A stretch of 64,000 nt of DNA from Morinoia aosen. Lineage: Eukaryota; Arthropoda; Malacostraca; Amphipoda; Talitridae. Positions 12,207 through 24,929 of the stretch are shown here, piece by piece. The stretch lies in assembly GCA_030386875.1 (NCBI GenBank), contig CM059563.1, positions 16,882,001 to 16,946,000 of the forward strand, written 5' to 3'. Both the position numbers and the translations under genes were made by a program. Positions within the stretch are counted from its first letter, which is position 1. The number at the start of each line of letters is the position of its first letter. A model generated the notes under the pieces. It did not search any database. It was not told the DNA's origin and saw nothing but the letters and a program-made list of their open reading frames with translations.

Positions 12207-13184
12207 AATTTTATCCTCACCTGACTTTATAACCTCATGTATCCAATTTTTTGGTTGAATTTTTCACCACTCTTATTGTATTCCATTTAACTTACCGTCC
12301 ATCCCCTGTTTATCATCAATTTACACAAAGTCATTTAACCTATCCTACTCGAAATTATATAGCTTCACCTAAATCAAAACTTCAAATAACATAAATCCCT
12401 AATATGAAGCGCGACTGAAACTTTCTTCACAATATTATATACAGAATCCTGGGAGAATGAAATTTTAATATTAAATCACGAATTCACCTAAGGTCAAAAA
12501 TGCTCACAAGACTATAAATATGTTCGTTCATTTAACCACAATACATTACATGTTACCTATAACTGATTTAAATTACATGAGCCTCATTATAAATTTCCAT
12601 TATACGTGCGTTTCAAAAATAAATGAAATTCTACCAAACCTATTTCAAATTCCGCCAAAGCCTGACGTAGGGAAATTAGGCTTCCCATAACCCTCACAAA
12701 TTGCCACCTCAGACATCAAAATACATTACTCACCTGCATAAGCGAGAAATAACCTTGCGTTCTTGAAATTCATTTCAAACATTCAAGAGAAAACAACAAA
12801 TATTAACCAACTTCGTGTCACATCCAATTACTACCAATACCTTTTCAAACTAACCACAAGCACCAAATGTATTCTTGTTCTCACGAATAAATCATGTGAA
12901 TGAGCTGTACATTACCATACATCAGATGGCGTCGCAGTTATTCATGCAGAGCCTTTAAATAATCCAATCCTTCTCCAATCTATAACAAACAACCATAAAT
13001 CCTCAATAAAATATATATCATCACCAAAATAAACAAACATCGCAATACCACATCAAAACGAAAGCTAATTCTCGTTTCATACAACAACATCCACACCTGT
13101 TCATCTTCATTGGGTTCATAATGATGGGACGCGCCGTCGCGCGGTTAAATTCGAAGGTTGAGAAAATGAAATCTGAGTTCTTGC

Positions 13185-13220
13185 GCCGCTCTACGGGTGC
13201 TACGCACCTCGCAGAGCGGC
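13185..13220. other. GC-island hairpin, monomer 3 (variant stem)
   Basis: The arms are GCCGCTCTACGGG and CTCGCAGAGCGGC. Relative to monomer 1, stem position 8 changes from A-T to T-A on both sides, a compensatory change. Position 9 becomes an A/C mismatch and position 12 a G/T wobble. Confidence 0.78.
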
Positions 13221-16107
13221 ATAATTGCAGCTCTTATATTAGTCACACTCGAGGGGCACTGAATTTACCTTAGAAAAACTTTCAAACTCTAAAAAAATGC
13301 CATTTCTGTCTCATTTTTACACATTTTCAGTGTAGTTACCCCCTACAGTTTACTAACGGGCTTAAAGGCATCAGTCTGTATGGTTATGAAAGTATTATCT
13401 GCAGCGGTTCTCGTCTTTTTTGCGATTTTGCATTGGAAATAGCATTTTAATATCCCTCAACGTTTTTGTCTAACTCTTCCTACATTTTCCACATGCTTCG
13501 TCATTGCACAAGTCTAAATGTCCGACATTGCCACAAAAATAGTTAACAACACGTTCCACTGACGAAATAACGGACAAAACATTTCACACAACTTATTTCC
13601 CCCTATATCAAACAATTCTGAATAAACATAATCAACCACATTAACACCCAGCTTTTCATTCCGCTCTATATGAGCCCAAAATGATTTCTCTAGCAGATTT
13701 CAAAGTAGCCTTCATCGTTAATTGAAACATGCATAGAATTTCCGAAAATTACTCCTTAACCCCAAAATGTCGATAGGTTAAATCTCAATATTTCAGCATA
13801 AACAGACGTACATATGTACATTGTATCACAATTCCGAACATCTACCTGCAATGCAGAAAAAATGATATGCCTAATTCAAACTACACTCCATTGATAACCG
13901 CGTTCACCAATGCATCATCATTTACAATGAAAGCAAACCCATTACCTATCAATATAACTCAATATCCCTTTCTCCACACGGAAAAAATTGCTATCGCCTC
14001 CCTACATCACGCCGCACGCTTCGTGCAAACTGCTACCATGATCTAAGTGAAATCAGTGATTTCTCGAACATCCAAATTCAATTTTCTTTCCAAGAAGAGA
14101 CATTGTGTATCTCAAAATGACTGAAAACATGCACTGCTCCAGGAAGAGCTTTGAGGGGTAACTCAAGTAAGAAATCCTTTTATGCATTTACTCAATATTT
14201 ACATCTTTAAAGCAAACATTGAAGCAAATACGAAGCTTGACATACATGAAGTGAGTTCTCATTAAAGATTCATTCAAATTTCGGCATCGAAATAAGTGAA
14301 ATGAGCCATTTCTATAATTTCAATATATGAATTCATGTTCGTGATTTCAACCCGTAAATGTTCAATTTACCTCCCGAAAAACATAAAATCGATCCTTCCA
14401 TCATATTCAATACCTAGACTGGTTTAACACCGCCCAAACAGCTTATCACCATTATCAACGTTCGAATGCGAGTTGTATCACGTCATTAACTTCTTCCAAA
14501 ACACGTCTTTCATGATTCATGAACTGATAAATTCCCTTCCCTTACCACAAATTTTCCTCGGTAAATCACCTACATGTAGAACCCTTTACAAAGTCTGCAT
14601 TATTTAGTTCAAGTCAGTACAACAATTTCCAGCGTACACCCCAAAATTACCGAACATATACCGAACCAAAGCAAAGGTTTGATGGGTAACTCAAGTAAAT
14701 AATGCTGCTTTTACGTCACTCAATATCTAAGTATATGAGGCAAACATTAAAGTAACAACGAACCTTGACATACATAAATGAGTTATACATTAATAGTAAC
14801 GACTTATATCAACAAATAATAACTATTAAGTATCCATCTTGCTTGGTATCCATACCATCAGGGCCACGGCAGTCCGCGTCTTTGAGGAGTAATTGGACCA
14901 TCGAATAAACCTTTGAGAAAGTAATAAACCTACGAAATGTATAATTTCTCTTTGTATTACGAAATTTGGCGAGTTCTCATCTTTTGAAATTTGCGTATCA
15001 TGTTCATTTTCATTAGACAATATTAAAAACTTCTTTTCAAGTTTCGTTTCATTAAAAAAACGTGACACTTTCCACTTTTAAAAACTTATGTAATGTTTTT
15101 GTATCTATTTCATGAAAACCTCATGTAACACGTCACCGTCCGAAATGACTGCAGTGTCACAGAAGCATTTTATTCTCTTACCAATGACATATAATCAACA
15201 AGTATCCCATTTAAATAATTTTCTATTAATTAGAAAGACAATTTTTTTAGGGTTAACAAATCCATTCAAAATATCAGTTATATATGAGGTCCTTTACTTA
15301 CTTATTACGATGATGCGGACACTTCAACATTAGTTGTAACATCTTTGTAGTTGTAACATCTTTCACATTACAACTTCTACAAGCAGCAGAAGATTTGAGC
15401 CTCAAATTCTGAACCTCAATGAGGTAATGCAAATGGAAATCGAGATGCGTCTAAATTTTCGGGACTTGGAGAAAAATTGATCGTAGATCCGAAATTTTTT
15501 TTCCATACCATGACATGTTGGAAGTGAAATAATCCTACCATAAGGTAAATCGCCTATTTTAAACACATTTGTTCTCTATAAAATTTCATGTGAAACGAAT
15601 ATGAACACTCTAAATTCATGAATTTCGCGTCATGTAAAAAATTTATAAGAATTTCAAGGTGAAATAAGCCACTTAGAAAGTTGACTCGCGAGTCCTAATA
15701 ATTTTATTTCAACTCTAAGAACACAGTTCAACTCTTAAAAGTACGCAAAACCGCCTAGAATGACAAAAAAATCAGGAAAAACTTTCAACTTAAACAATTC
15801 ATTTAAATATGATGTTTTGCAATCGAAAACATCACAGCATAAAGTTCATGAAAATGGGCATCTATATAAAACCTTTAAACTCAATAAAGTTCCATTTCAG
15901 GCCCCAAATTCAGTCATTAAAAAAAATTCGCATTTTGGAGACTTCAATACAAGGTGGATTGGTATCCAGTTTTTGCCCTAGATTGGCAAATTTTTGCGAT
16001 TCCTCCCTAAGGTTTGATGTTTTTTCAAATTTGAACAAAAAGTTGAAGGCCAACAACTTTGAGACACGAGTAACAATCGAAAGATCTCTTCAAGACGCAT
16101 CTTTCAA

Positions 16108-16617
16108 GTGATTTTCAGCTCCCTCGAAGGTGAGGAAGTGGGCTTCAGGGGCGAAGGAAAGGCAAAAATGGCCTGGAAAAGTGAAAATAATGTCTCACGC
16201 TCAAACGAAGCCGAAATTCAACCAGCCCAAAAACTTTTGAATGCACGACGAAAAACCGAGCACAAAGTGTTAAATGAAGTTTTTCGTAGGTCACCCCCAT
16301 TTTCCAAAAACATGCTCGGAACGTTTTTTGGGGGTGTTGGGGGTTGTGTTTGGAACCATTTTTTGAGAAAAGTTTTGCTCATGATGAACTGTAAACTTGA
16401 TAACTTTGAGAAAAAGGTTGAAAATAGGTCGTATCAAATTTTCAAGTCACCAATCAATCAAACAACGTCACAACTGGCGTTCGAAAATGACCTTATAAAA
16501 AAGGCGTTTTTTTACTTGAAATTTAAAAATGCGCACCAATCAAGTTTTCATAGCTGGCACTCTGTAAAACTCGCTGGGTATATTACAAAGCTTTCTAAAC
16601 GAGACTACAAAGTTTGA
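16108..16617 (+). other. 169-codon open frame, uninterrupted copy (probably noncoding)
   Basis: The only full-length open version of a frame found in all seven 3' modules. It starts ATGATTTTC-like (first residues MIFSSLEGEE by the alternative start used here) and ends KRDYKV-stop. In monomers 1, 2, 4, 5 and 7 a single change (AAA to TAA just after SPPFS) splits it into 66- and about 101-codon frames. No domain, signal peptide or membrane segment is recognised. Among copies the changes include many amino-acid replacements, such as QKM to HKV and FRRSPPFS to LCTSSAFS, with no clear excess of silent changes. I treat it as a chance frame kept open by recent duplication. Confidence 0.2.
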
Positions 16618-17161
16618 CACCCCCAGGTATTACCGTTCAATACTTACGCGACCTCAAACCTCACACAAAATTTTCGAAAATTTTGAGGAAAAGTTTGACC
16701 CCAAGTTGTGTCGAAACTTGATCGCTTCGAGAGCCGTTGATTTTATGAGGCTTAGAACTTTTGGAAATGTACGAGCTATCAAACTTTGAAAGATTTAACC
16801 TCCGTGGTTTTCTCTAAATAATTCTCCAAATTTCGTCAAAAATACCCTAAAAATTTTTGGCAAACTTTGAGGGGCAAAGAGGGATACTTTTTATAAAGGG
16901 ATCGCAAAATGGCAACGTTGGCGTATACTCCATTGTTTCGTCTACCAGATGCTGAAATAAGAGCCGCCTAGAGGCATTCTATGGGTGTTTGGCAGCAGTT
17001 TGAAAATGTGTCATTTCGGTCGATTTTCGACCTTTGAACGGCCATTGAACGAAAAGTTCTCGCACGATCTCAAAGAAAAAAGCATAGGTTCATGTCGAAA
17101 TGGCCTTTTATGTGCCTGCCAAATTTGAAGGCGCTGCGACGACGCGTTCGAGGGGCTACCC

Positions 17162-17228
17162 TATAAATTGGCGACATCAATATAAGGTACAGTCCTTCGG
17201 TGATCGCCACGCGGCGTCTAGGGTAAGT
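17162..17228 (+). promoter_or_regulatory. TATA-like box (variant) and GTAAGT site, monomer 3
   Basis: TATAAATTGG at 17162 and GTAAGT at 17223, with the same spacing as monomer 1. Confidence 0.3.
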
Positions 17229-17336
17229 GGTGATCATCTTCCTTTGAATCTGTGCGCGTATGGGTCTTGGTTTTTTCACCGGAATTTCGCTAGGACGTCC
17301 GCCGGGCGCACAGAAACCAGCATAGACCGGGGCGGA

Positions 17337-17428
17337 CCACACACCCACTCACACACACACACATCAACACCCAAAACATTCACACTCTTACACACACTCC
17401 CACACACACAGACACACATATACACATA
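17337..17428. repeat. CA-rich tract, monomer 3
   Basis: The shortest CA tract of the set, interrupted by CACTCACAC and by an AAAACATT segment. Confidence 0.9.
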
Positions 17429-17914
17429 GACATGTAGGGCACACTTTAAAAAATAACCACAATTGGCCAACACAATTAGATACACCATCGTCTCAAGTCA
17501 CAAACCGATGTGTACAATGTATTTCATTTTAGGATCTATGTTTACCTATCGAACACCGAAATCAATTGATTTTACGACACCATTCCCAAATACCAAATAA
17601 AAACGTAACCTAAGCCCATATTTACAGTTTCAAAATCATTTCACAGACCGTGATCTCTCAGATTTTCACACTGATCTAAGAGACATCGGTTACACACTTA
17701 ATTTTCAAATTTCTTTTCTATCGGGGAACTTTCACAGTGTATATCCGAATAACTGAAAATATGCGCTGCTGGAGCAGACCTTTGAGGGGTAACTGACATT
17801 TTTCATGAATAACACAACCTCAACAAATCAATCAGATCTTCTCTGTTAAAATGACTACACCAATCACAATTCAACCAATAAGTTCACCAATCATTTTCGA
17901 ACCAAACCCAAAAT

Positions 17915-17982
17915 AATATAACCAACTCAACCCATCCTCAAGTAATCTAACCCAACCTAGTCTAATCAAACATAGCATAAGC
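17915..17982. repeat. Degenerate CCTAA-like tract, monomer 4
   Basis: It resembles monomer 3 (AATCTAACCCAACCTAG) rather than its type A partner monomer 1, in line with the mosaic 5' end of this monomer. Confidence 0.4.
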
Positions 17983-18965
17983 AATTTTATCCTCACCTGA
18001 CTTTATAACCTCATGTATCCAATTTTTTGGTTGCTTTTTTCACCACTCTCATTGTATTCCATTTAACTTACCGTCTATCCTTATTTCTCATCAATTTACA
18101 CAAAGTCATTCAACCTTTCCTACTCAAACTTATATAGCTTCCCCTAAATCAAAAATTAAAATTACAGAAATCCCTTATATGAAACGGGACTGAAACTTTC
18201 TTAACAATATTATTTACAGAGTCGTGGGAGAATGACATTTTAAAATTAAATTGCGAATTCACCTAAGGTCAAAAATGCTTACAAGACTATCAATATGATC
18301 GTTCATCCCACCAGAACACATTACATGTTACCTATAACTAATTTAAATTACATGAGCCTCATTCCAAATTTTACTTATACATGCGGTTCAAAAAATAATG
18401 AAATTCTACCAAACCTATTCCAAATTCCCCCAAAGCCAGACGCACGAAAATTAGTCTTCCCGAAACCCACAAAAATAGCCACTTCTCATTTCAAAATTGA
18501 TTACTCCCTTTCGTATGGGAGCAATATCCTTTCGTTCTGAAAATTTATTTAAAATAATCCACAAATAACGCAAAATATTCACCAACTTCTTGACACATCC
18601 AATTACTATCAATAATTCCTGAAATGAACCTCAAAAACCCAATACTGAATATCTTTCTTTCCACGAATAAATGATGCGAATGAGCGTAACATTTACATAC
18701 ATCAGATGGCGTCTCACTTATTCATGCAGAGCCCTTAAATCATCCAATCCTGCTCCATTGTACAAGAAAACAATCATTAATCCTCAATAACATAAAAATC
18801 ATCACAAAATAAAAATGCCATCGCAATGCCACATCAAAACGAAAGATCATTCTCGTTTAATAAAACAACATCGACACCTGTTCATCTTCATTGGGTTCAC
18901 AATGAGGGAACGCGCCGTCGCGCGATCACATTCAAGGCTTGAAAAAATTAAATCTGACTCCTCGA

Positions 18966-19001
18966 GCCGCTCAACGAGTGCTACGCACCTCGTTGAGCGG
19001 C
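18966..19001. other. GC-island hairpin, monomer 4
   Basis: Perfect 13-bp stem, identical to monomer 1. Confidence 0.8.
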
Positions 19002-22000
19002 AAAATTGCAGCTCTTATATTAGTCATACTCGAAGGGCACTGCATTCACCTTCGAATCAATTTGAAACTCTGAAAAATTTCATTTCTGTCTCATTTCTAC
19101 CCAGTTTCAGTGTAGTTACCCCCTACAGTTTACTAACGGGCTTGAAGGCATCAGTCTGTATGGTTATGAAAGTATTATCTGCAGCGATTTTTGTCTTCCT
19201 TGCGATTTTGCATTGGAAATAGCATTTCAATATCCCTGAACTTTTGTCTAACTCTTCCTAAATTTTCCACATGCTTGGTCATTGCAAAAGTCGAAATGTC
19301 CGAAATTGCCACAAAAATAGCTCACAACACGTTCCACGGACGAAATAACGGACAAAACATTTAACACAACTCATTTCCCCATATATCCAACAATCATGAA
19401 TAAACATGATTTAATCAACAACATTCACACCCTGCTTTTCATTCCGCGTCATATGAGCCCAAAATGAATTCTCTAGCTGAATTCAAAGTACTTTTCATCG
19501 TTAATTTAAACATGCATAGAATTTTCGAAAATTACTCATTCACCCCTAAATATCGATAGGTCCCTTCTCAAAATGTCAGCATAAAAAGACATACATATCT
19601 ACATTGTATCAAATTTCCGAACATCTAACTGCAATGCACAAAAAAATGATATGCCTCATTTAAACTACACACAATTGCCCACCGAGTTCTCCAATGCATC
19701 ATCATTTACAATGAAAGCTAACCCAACACCAATCAACACAAATCAATCTCACTTCCTCCATATGAATGAAATGCTATCGCTTCCCTACATCAGGACGCAA
19801 GTTTCATGAAAATTTCGACCCTTAACTAAGTGAAATCAGTAATTTTTCGAATAAGTTTTACGTTCGCACAATTTACATCGTGTATTTCAAAATAACTGAA
19901 AATATGCACTACTGAAGGCAGAGCTTTCAACGGTAACTGAAGTAAAAAATTCTGATATGCATTTACTCAATATTTAAATATTAAACACATAAGCCTTGCC
20001 ATGATTTCCGACTCAATAAATGCTCCAACAATTATAAATCGAGTCTATGTTATTATTATCCTTTTCTCAACAAAAGACCCTGAGAGAAAATAACCTTATC
20101 AAAACACATTTCTACATCATCAAACACGCTTAGCATACCATTTCGCTGAAATTAAAAATGAAGCCCGACAGTCGGAGCCGAGTGCCGCTGCAATTCCAAT
20201 CCAAAAACGTTCTTTTTTCTTTCATGCTACGTAAGACACGAGCAATACTTAATAAAACATTATCCGTAAATTCTTCATTTCCATAAAATGTACAGGTATA
20301 TGTAACCAACGCTCCCATTACATTTTAAGTATCTACTGTTTCACCCATTCAGATAGCTCTTCCTATCATCTCGTTTTGTGACCGATCTTCACGAACGCGA
20401 TCATATAACATCAAACTTCATCTCTTACCCCATTTAATTTCATTAAAGTTCACGCGGCTAGTCAAATACCTAAAATCTTTACACTACAACGTCTATATAC
20501 ACGGTTTAAAACACACACTAATAGCATCAAAAGGATGTGCCGCAAGAGAACTACACATTCATGCTTCAAATCCATACATATGATACATTTGAACTTGAAT
20601 AACTTCGAATTTGCTTCCATTTCGAAAATTCTTTACGAATACGCATTCCTTTCGTTGCAACCGTAGAACAGTAAAAATTATTTACGGTACCGCACAAATG
20701 GAAGGCAAAAGAATCAAATTCCTCTCAAAACGCAAACGACATTAGTTGCGGCCAAATTTTTGCGTCTAAAAATAATCAGCTTGCATGTTTGAGCTCCCAT
20801 TATTCTGCGACGACGATCATGGTCACACCTTCAGCCATACCAATAGGTGAATTTCGGTGGAATTTCACTAGCCAAAATCCCAATCCCATCAACACCTCTA
20901 AGCAGTTTCTCTTCCCGACCTACAACTCCTTATATTACAAAATATTCGAAAATGTTACATTCAGGTAAACGGGAGCATTAATTCATTGCTCCTTTAATAA
21001 TCTGGTGCGTAATTACAAGCTTTATCTTTCTTATATTACCATGCATTCTCTCAACAATGTACGGTAGTATGTATTCTCCTAACCATTAAATTTTACATTT
21101 TAATAACATATGTAATCAACGAGTATACCATCGAAATGATTTTCTATGAATTAGAAACAATATTTTTTCATGGTAAACTAATCCATTCCAAAAATCATTT
21201 AGACCCAATCACATCACTTTACTCACTCAATACGATGATGTTGACACTTAACGCCTTACCAGTAGGTGGAACTTGGTGAACCTCTTTTACATTACAAGTT
21301 CTACAAGCAGCAGAAGATTTGAGCCTCAAATTCTGAACCTCATAGAGAAATTGCAACTCGAAATCGCCTTGCTAGGCGATTTTCTCGACTTAGACGAAAA
21401 TTTTAAGCTCAATTAACATTTTTTTTTCTGTACCAAAACTTGTTGGAAGTGAAATAATCCAACCATAAGGTAAATCGCCTATTTTAAACACATTTGTTCT
21501 CTATAAAATTCCCTGTGAAACGAATATAAACCATTGAAAATGATGAATTACGCGTCATGCAAAAAAAAATTATGAATTTCAAGGCAAAAACAGGCACTTA
21601 CAACGTTTACTTCGAAATACAATATATTTTTATGAGCTCTAACAACACATTAAAACACTCAAAACTTAGCAAAATCGCTTCCAATGGAAAAAAATTAAAA
21701 AAAACTTTGAACTTCAACGATTCATTTAATTATATTGTTTCGCAATCGAAAAACAACACAGCACCAAGTTCATGAAAATGGGCATCCATATAAAACCTTT
21801 AAACTCCATAAAGTTTCATTTCAGGCCATAAATTTCGCCATTAAAAAAAATTCGCATTTTGGAGACTTCAATACAAGGTGGATTGGTATCCAATTTTTGC
21901 CCTAGATGGGCAAATTTTTGCGATTCCTCCCTAAGGTTTGATGTTTTTTCAAATTTAAACAAAAAGTTGAAGGCCTACAACTTTGAGACACGAGTATCAA

Positions 22001-23085
22001 TCGAAAGATCTCCTCAAGACGCATATTTCAAGTGATTTTCAGCTCACTCGAAGGTGAGGAAGTGGGCTTCAGGGGTGAAGGAAAGGCAAAAATGGCCTGG
22101 AAAAGTGAAAATAATGTCTCACGCTCAAACAAACCCGAAATTCAACCTGCCCAAAAACTTTTGAATGCACGACAAAAAACCGAGCAGAAAATGTTAAATG
22201 AAGTTTTCCGTAGATCGCCCCCATTTTCCTAAAACATGTTCGGAACATTTTTTGGGGGTGTTGGGGGTTGTGTTTGGAACCATTTTTTGAGAAAAGTTTT
22301 GCTCATGATGAACTGTAAACCTAATAACTTTGAGAAAAAGCTTAAAACTAGGTCGTATCAAATTTTCAAGTCACCAATCAATCAAACAACGTCACAACTG
22401 GCGTTCGAAAATGACCTTATAAAAAACGCGTTTTTTTACTTGAACTTTAAAGTTGCGCACCACTCAAGTTTTCATAGCTGGCACTCTGTAAAACTCGCTG
22501 GGTATATTACAAAGCTTTCTAAACGAGACTACAAAGTTTGACACCCCCAGGTATTACCGTTCAATACTTAGGCAAACTCAAACCTCACACAAAATTTTCG
22601 AAAATTTTGAGGAAAACTTTGACCCCAAGTTGTGTCGAAACTTGATCGCTTCGAGAGCCGTTGATTTTATGAGGCTTAGAACTTTTGGAAATGTACGAGC
22701 TATCAAACTTTGAAAGATTTAACCTCCGTGGTTTTCTCAAAATAATTCTCCAAATTTCGTCAAAAATACCCTAAAAATTTTTGGCAAACTTTGAGGGGCA
22801 AAGAAGGATACTTTTTACGAACGGATCGCAAAATGGCAACGTTGGCGTATACTCCATTGTTTCGTCTACTACATGCTGAAATTAAAGCCGCCTACAGGCA
22901 TTCTATGGGTGTTTGGCAGCAGTTTGAAAATGTGTCATTTCGGTCGATTTTCGACCTTTGAACAGCCATTGAAGGAAAAGTTCTCGCACGATCTCGAAGA
23001 AAAAAGCTTAGGTTCATGTCGAAAGGGCCTTTTATGTGCCTGCCAAATTTGAAGGCGCTGCGACGACGCGTTCGAGGGGCTACCC

Positions 23086-23152
23086 TATAAAAAGGCGACA
23101 TCAATAGAAGGAACAATCCTTCGGTGAACGCCACGCGGCGTCTAGGGTAAGT
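23086..23152 (+). promoter_or_regulatory. TATA-like box and GTAAGT donor-like site, monomer 4
   Basis: TATAAAAAGG at 23086 and GTAAGT at 23147. Confidence 0.35.
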
Positions 23153-23261
23153 GGTGTTCATCTTCCTTTGAATCTGTGCGCGTATGGGTCTTGGTTTTTT
23201 CACCGGATTTTCGCTAAGACGTCCGCCGGGCGCACAGAAACCAGCATAGACCGGGGGCGGA

Positions 23262-23299
<38 letters not shown>

Positions 23300-23369
23300 C
23301 AACACCCCAAACCTTCACACTCTTACACACACTCCCACACCCACAGACACACATATACACATGCACATG
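23262..23369. repeat. CA-rich tract, monomer 4
   Basis: It begins with the longest pure CA run in the array and ends in ATGCACATGC. Confidence 0.9.
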
Positions 23370-23843
23370 CCAAGCACACTTCTAAAAATAACCACAATTC
23401 CCCAACACAATCAGATACACCATCGTCTCAAATCACAAACCGATGTGTACAATGTATTTCATTTTAGGATCTATGTTTACCTTTCAAACACCAAAATCAA
23501 TTGATTCTCCGACACCATTACCAAATAAAAACGTAACCTAAGCCCATATTTACAGTTCAAAAATCATTTCACAGACCGTGATCTCTCAAATTATGACACG
23601 GATCTAAGAGACAACGGTTACACACTGAATATGGAAATTTATTTTCTTTCGAGGAACTTTCATGGTGTATATCCGAATAACTGAACACATGCGCTGCTGG
23701 AGCAGAGCTTTGAGGGGTAACTAAAATTTTTTATGAATAACACATCCTCAACAAATCAATCAGATCTTCTCTGTTAAAATGACTACACCAATCACAATTC
23801 AACCAATAAGTTCACCAATCACTTCCGAACCAAACCCGAAATA

Positions 23844-23910
23844 ATATAACCAACTCAACCCAACCTCAAGTAATCTAACCCAACCTAGTCTAATCAAACC
23901 TAGCATAAGC
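23844..23910. repeat. Degenerate CCTAA-like tract, monomer 5
   Basis: It contains AATCTAACCCAACCTAG and AAACCTAGCATAAGC. Confidence 0.4.
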
Positions 23911-24893
23911 AATTTTATCCTCACCTGACTTTATAACCTCATGTATCCAATTTTTTGGTTGCATTTTTCACCACTCTCATTGTATTCCATTTAACTTACC
24001 GTCCATCCTTATTTCTCATCAATTTACACAAAGTCATTCAACCTTTCCTACTCAAAATTATATAGCTTCCCCTAAATCAAAACTTAAAATTAAAGAAATC
24101 CCTTATATGAAGCGGGACTGAAACTTTCTTAACAATATTATTTACAGAGTCGTGGGAGAATGACATTTTAAAATTAAATTGCGAATTCACCTAACGTCAA
24201 AAATGCTTACAAGACTATCAATATGATCGTTCATCCCACCAGAACACATTACATGTTACCTATAACTAATTTAAATTACATGAGCCTCATTCCAAATTTT
24301 ACTTATACATGCGGTTCAAAAAATAATGAAATTCTACCAAAGCTATTCAAAATTCCCCCAAAGCCAGACGCACGAAAATTAGTCGTCCCGAAACCCACAA
24401 AAATAGCCACTTCTCATTTCAAAATTGATTACTCCCTTTCGTATGGGAGCAATATCCTTTCGTTCTGAAAATTCATTTAAAATAATCCACAAAAAACGCA
24501 AAATATTCACCAACTTCTTGACACATCCAATTACTATCAATAATTCCTGAAATGAACCTCAAAAACCCAATACTGAATATCTTTCTTTCCACGAATAAAT
24601 GATGCGAATGAGCGTTACATTTACATACATCAGATGGCGTCTCACTTATTCATGCAGAGCCCTTAAATTATCCAATCCTGCTCCATTGTACAACAAAACA
24701 ATCATTAATCCTCAATAACATAAAAATAATCACAAAATAAAAATGCCATCGCAATGCCACATCAAAACGAAAGATAATTCTCGTTTAATAAAACAACATC
24801 GACACCTGTTCATCTTCATTGCGTTCACAATGAGGGAACGCGCCGTCGCGCGATCAAATTCAAGGCTTGACAAAATTAAATCTGGCTTCTCGA

Positions 24894-24929
24894 GCCGCTC
24901 AACGAGTGCTACGCACCTCGTTGAGCGGC
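24894..24929. other. GC-island hairpin, monomer 5
   Basis: Perfect 13-bp stem, identical to monomer 1. Confidence 0.8.

Larger units (their letters stand above)
11722..17497 (+). repeat. Macrosatellite monomer 3 (type C)
   Basis: Length is 5776 bp. It is the most diverged of the three types in its 5' half: the hairpin stem is altered (13185-13220) and many substitutions occur between 12540 and 13400. The middle module (about 14200-15400) nearly matches monomer 6 (31700-32940). The 3' module contains the only complete, uninterrupted version of the 169-codon frame (16108-16617) and the TATAAATTGG variant of the TATA-like box. No gene is supported. Confidence 0.9.
17498..23432 (+). repeat. Macrosatellite monomer 4 (type A with B-like tail)
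   Basis: Length is 5935 bp. From about 18000 to 20950 it follows monomer 1 very closely. Its first 500 bp instead resemble monomer 7 (shared wording such as GACACCATTCCCAAATACCA), and from about 21000-21400 onward it follows monomers 2 and 5 (shared TTCTCGACTTAGACGAAAAT). The copy is therefore a mosaic with at least two switch points. It carries TATAAAAAGG at 23086 and an uninterrupted CA run at 23262 that is longer than in its relatives. Confidence 0.9.
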
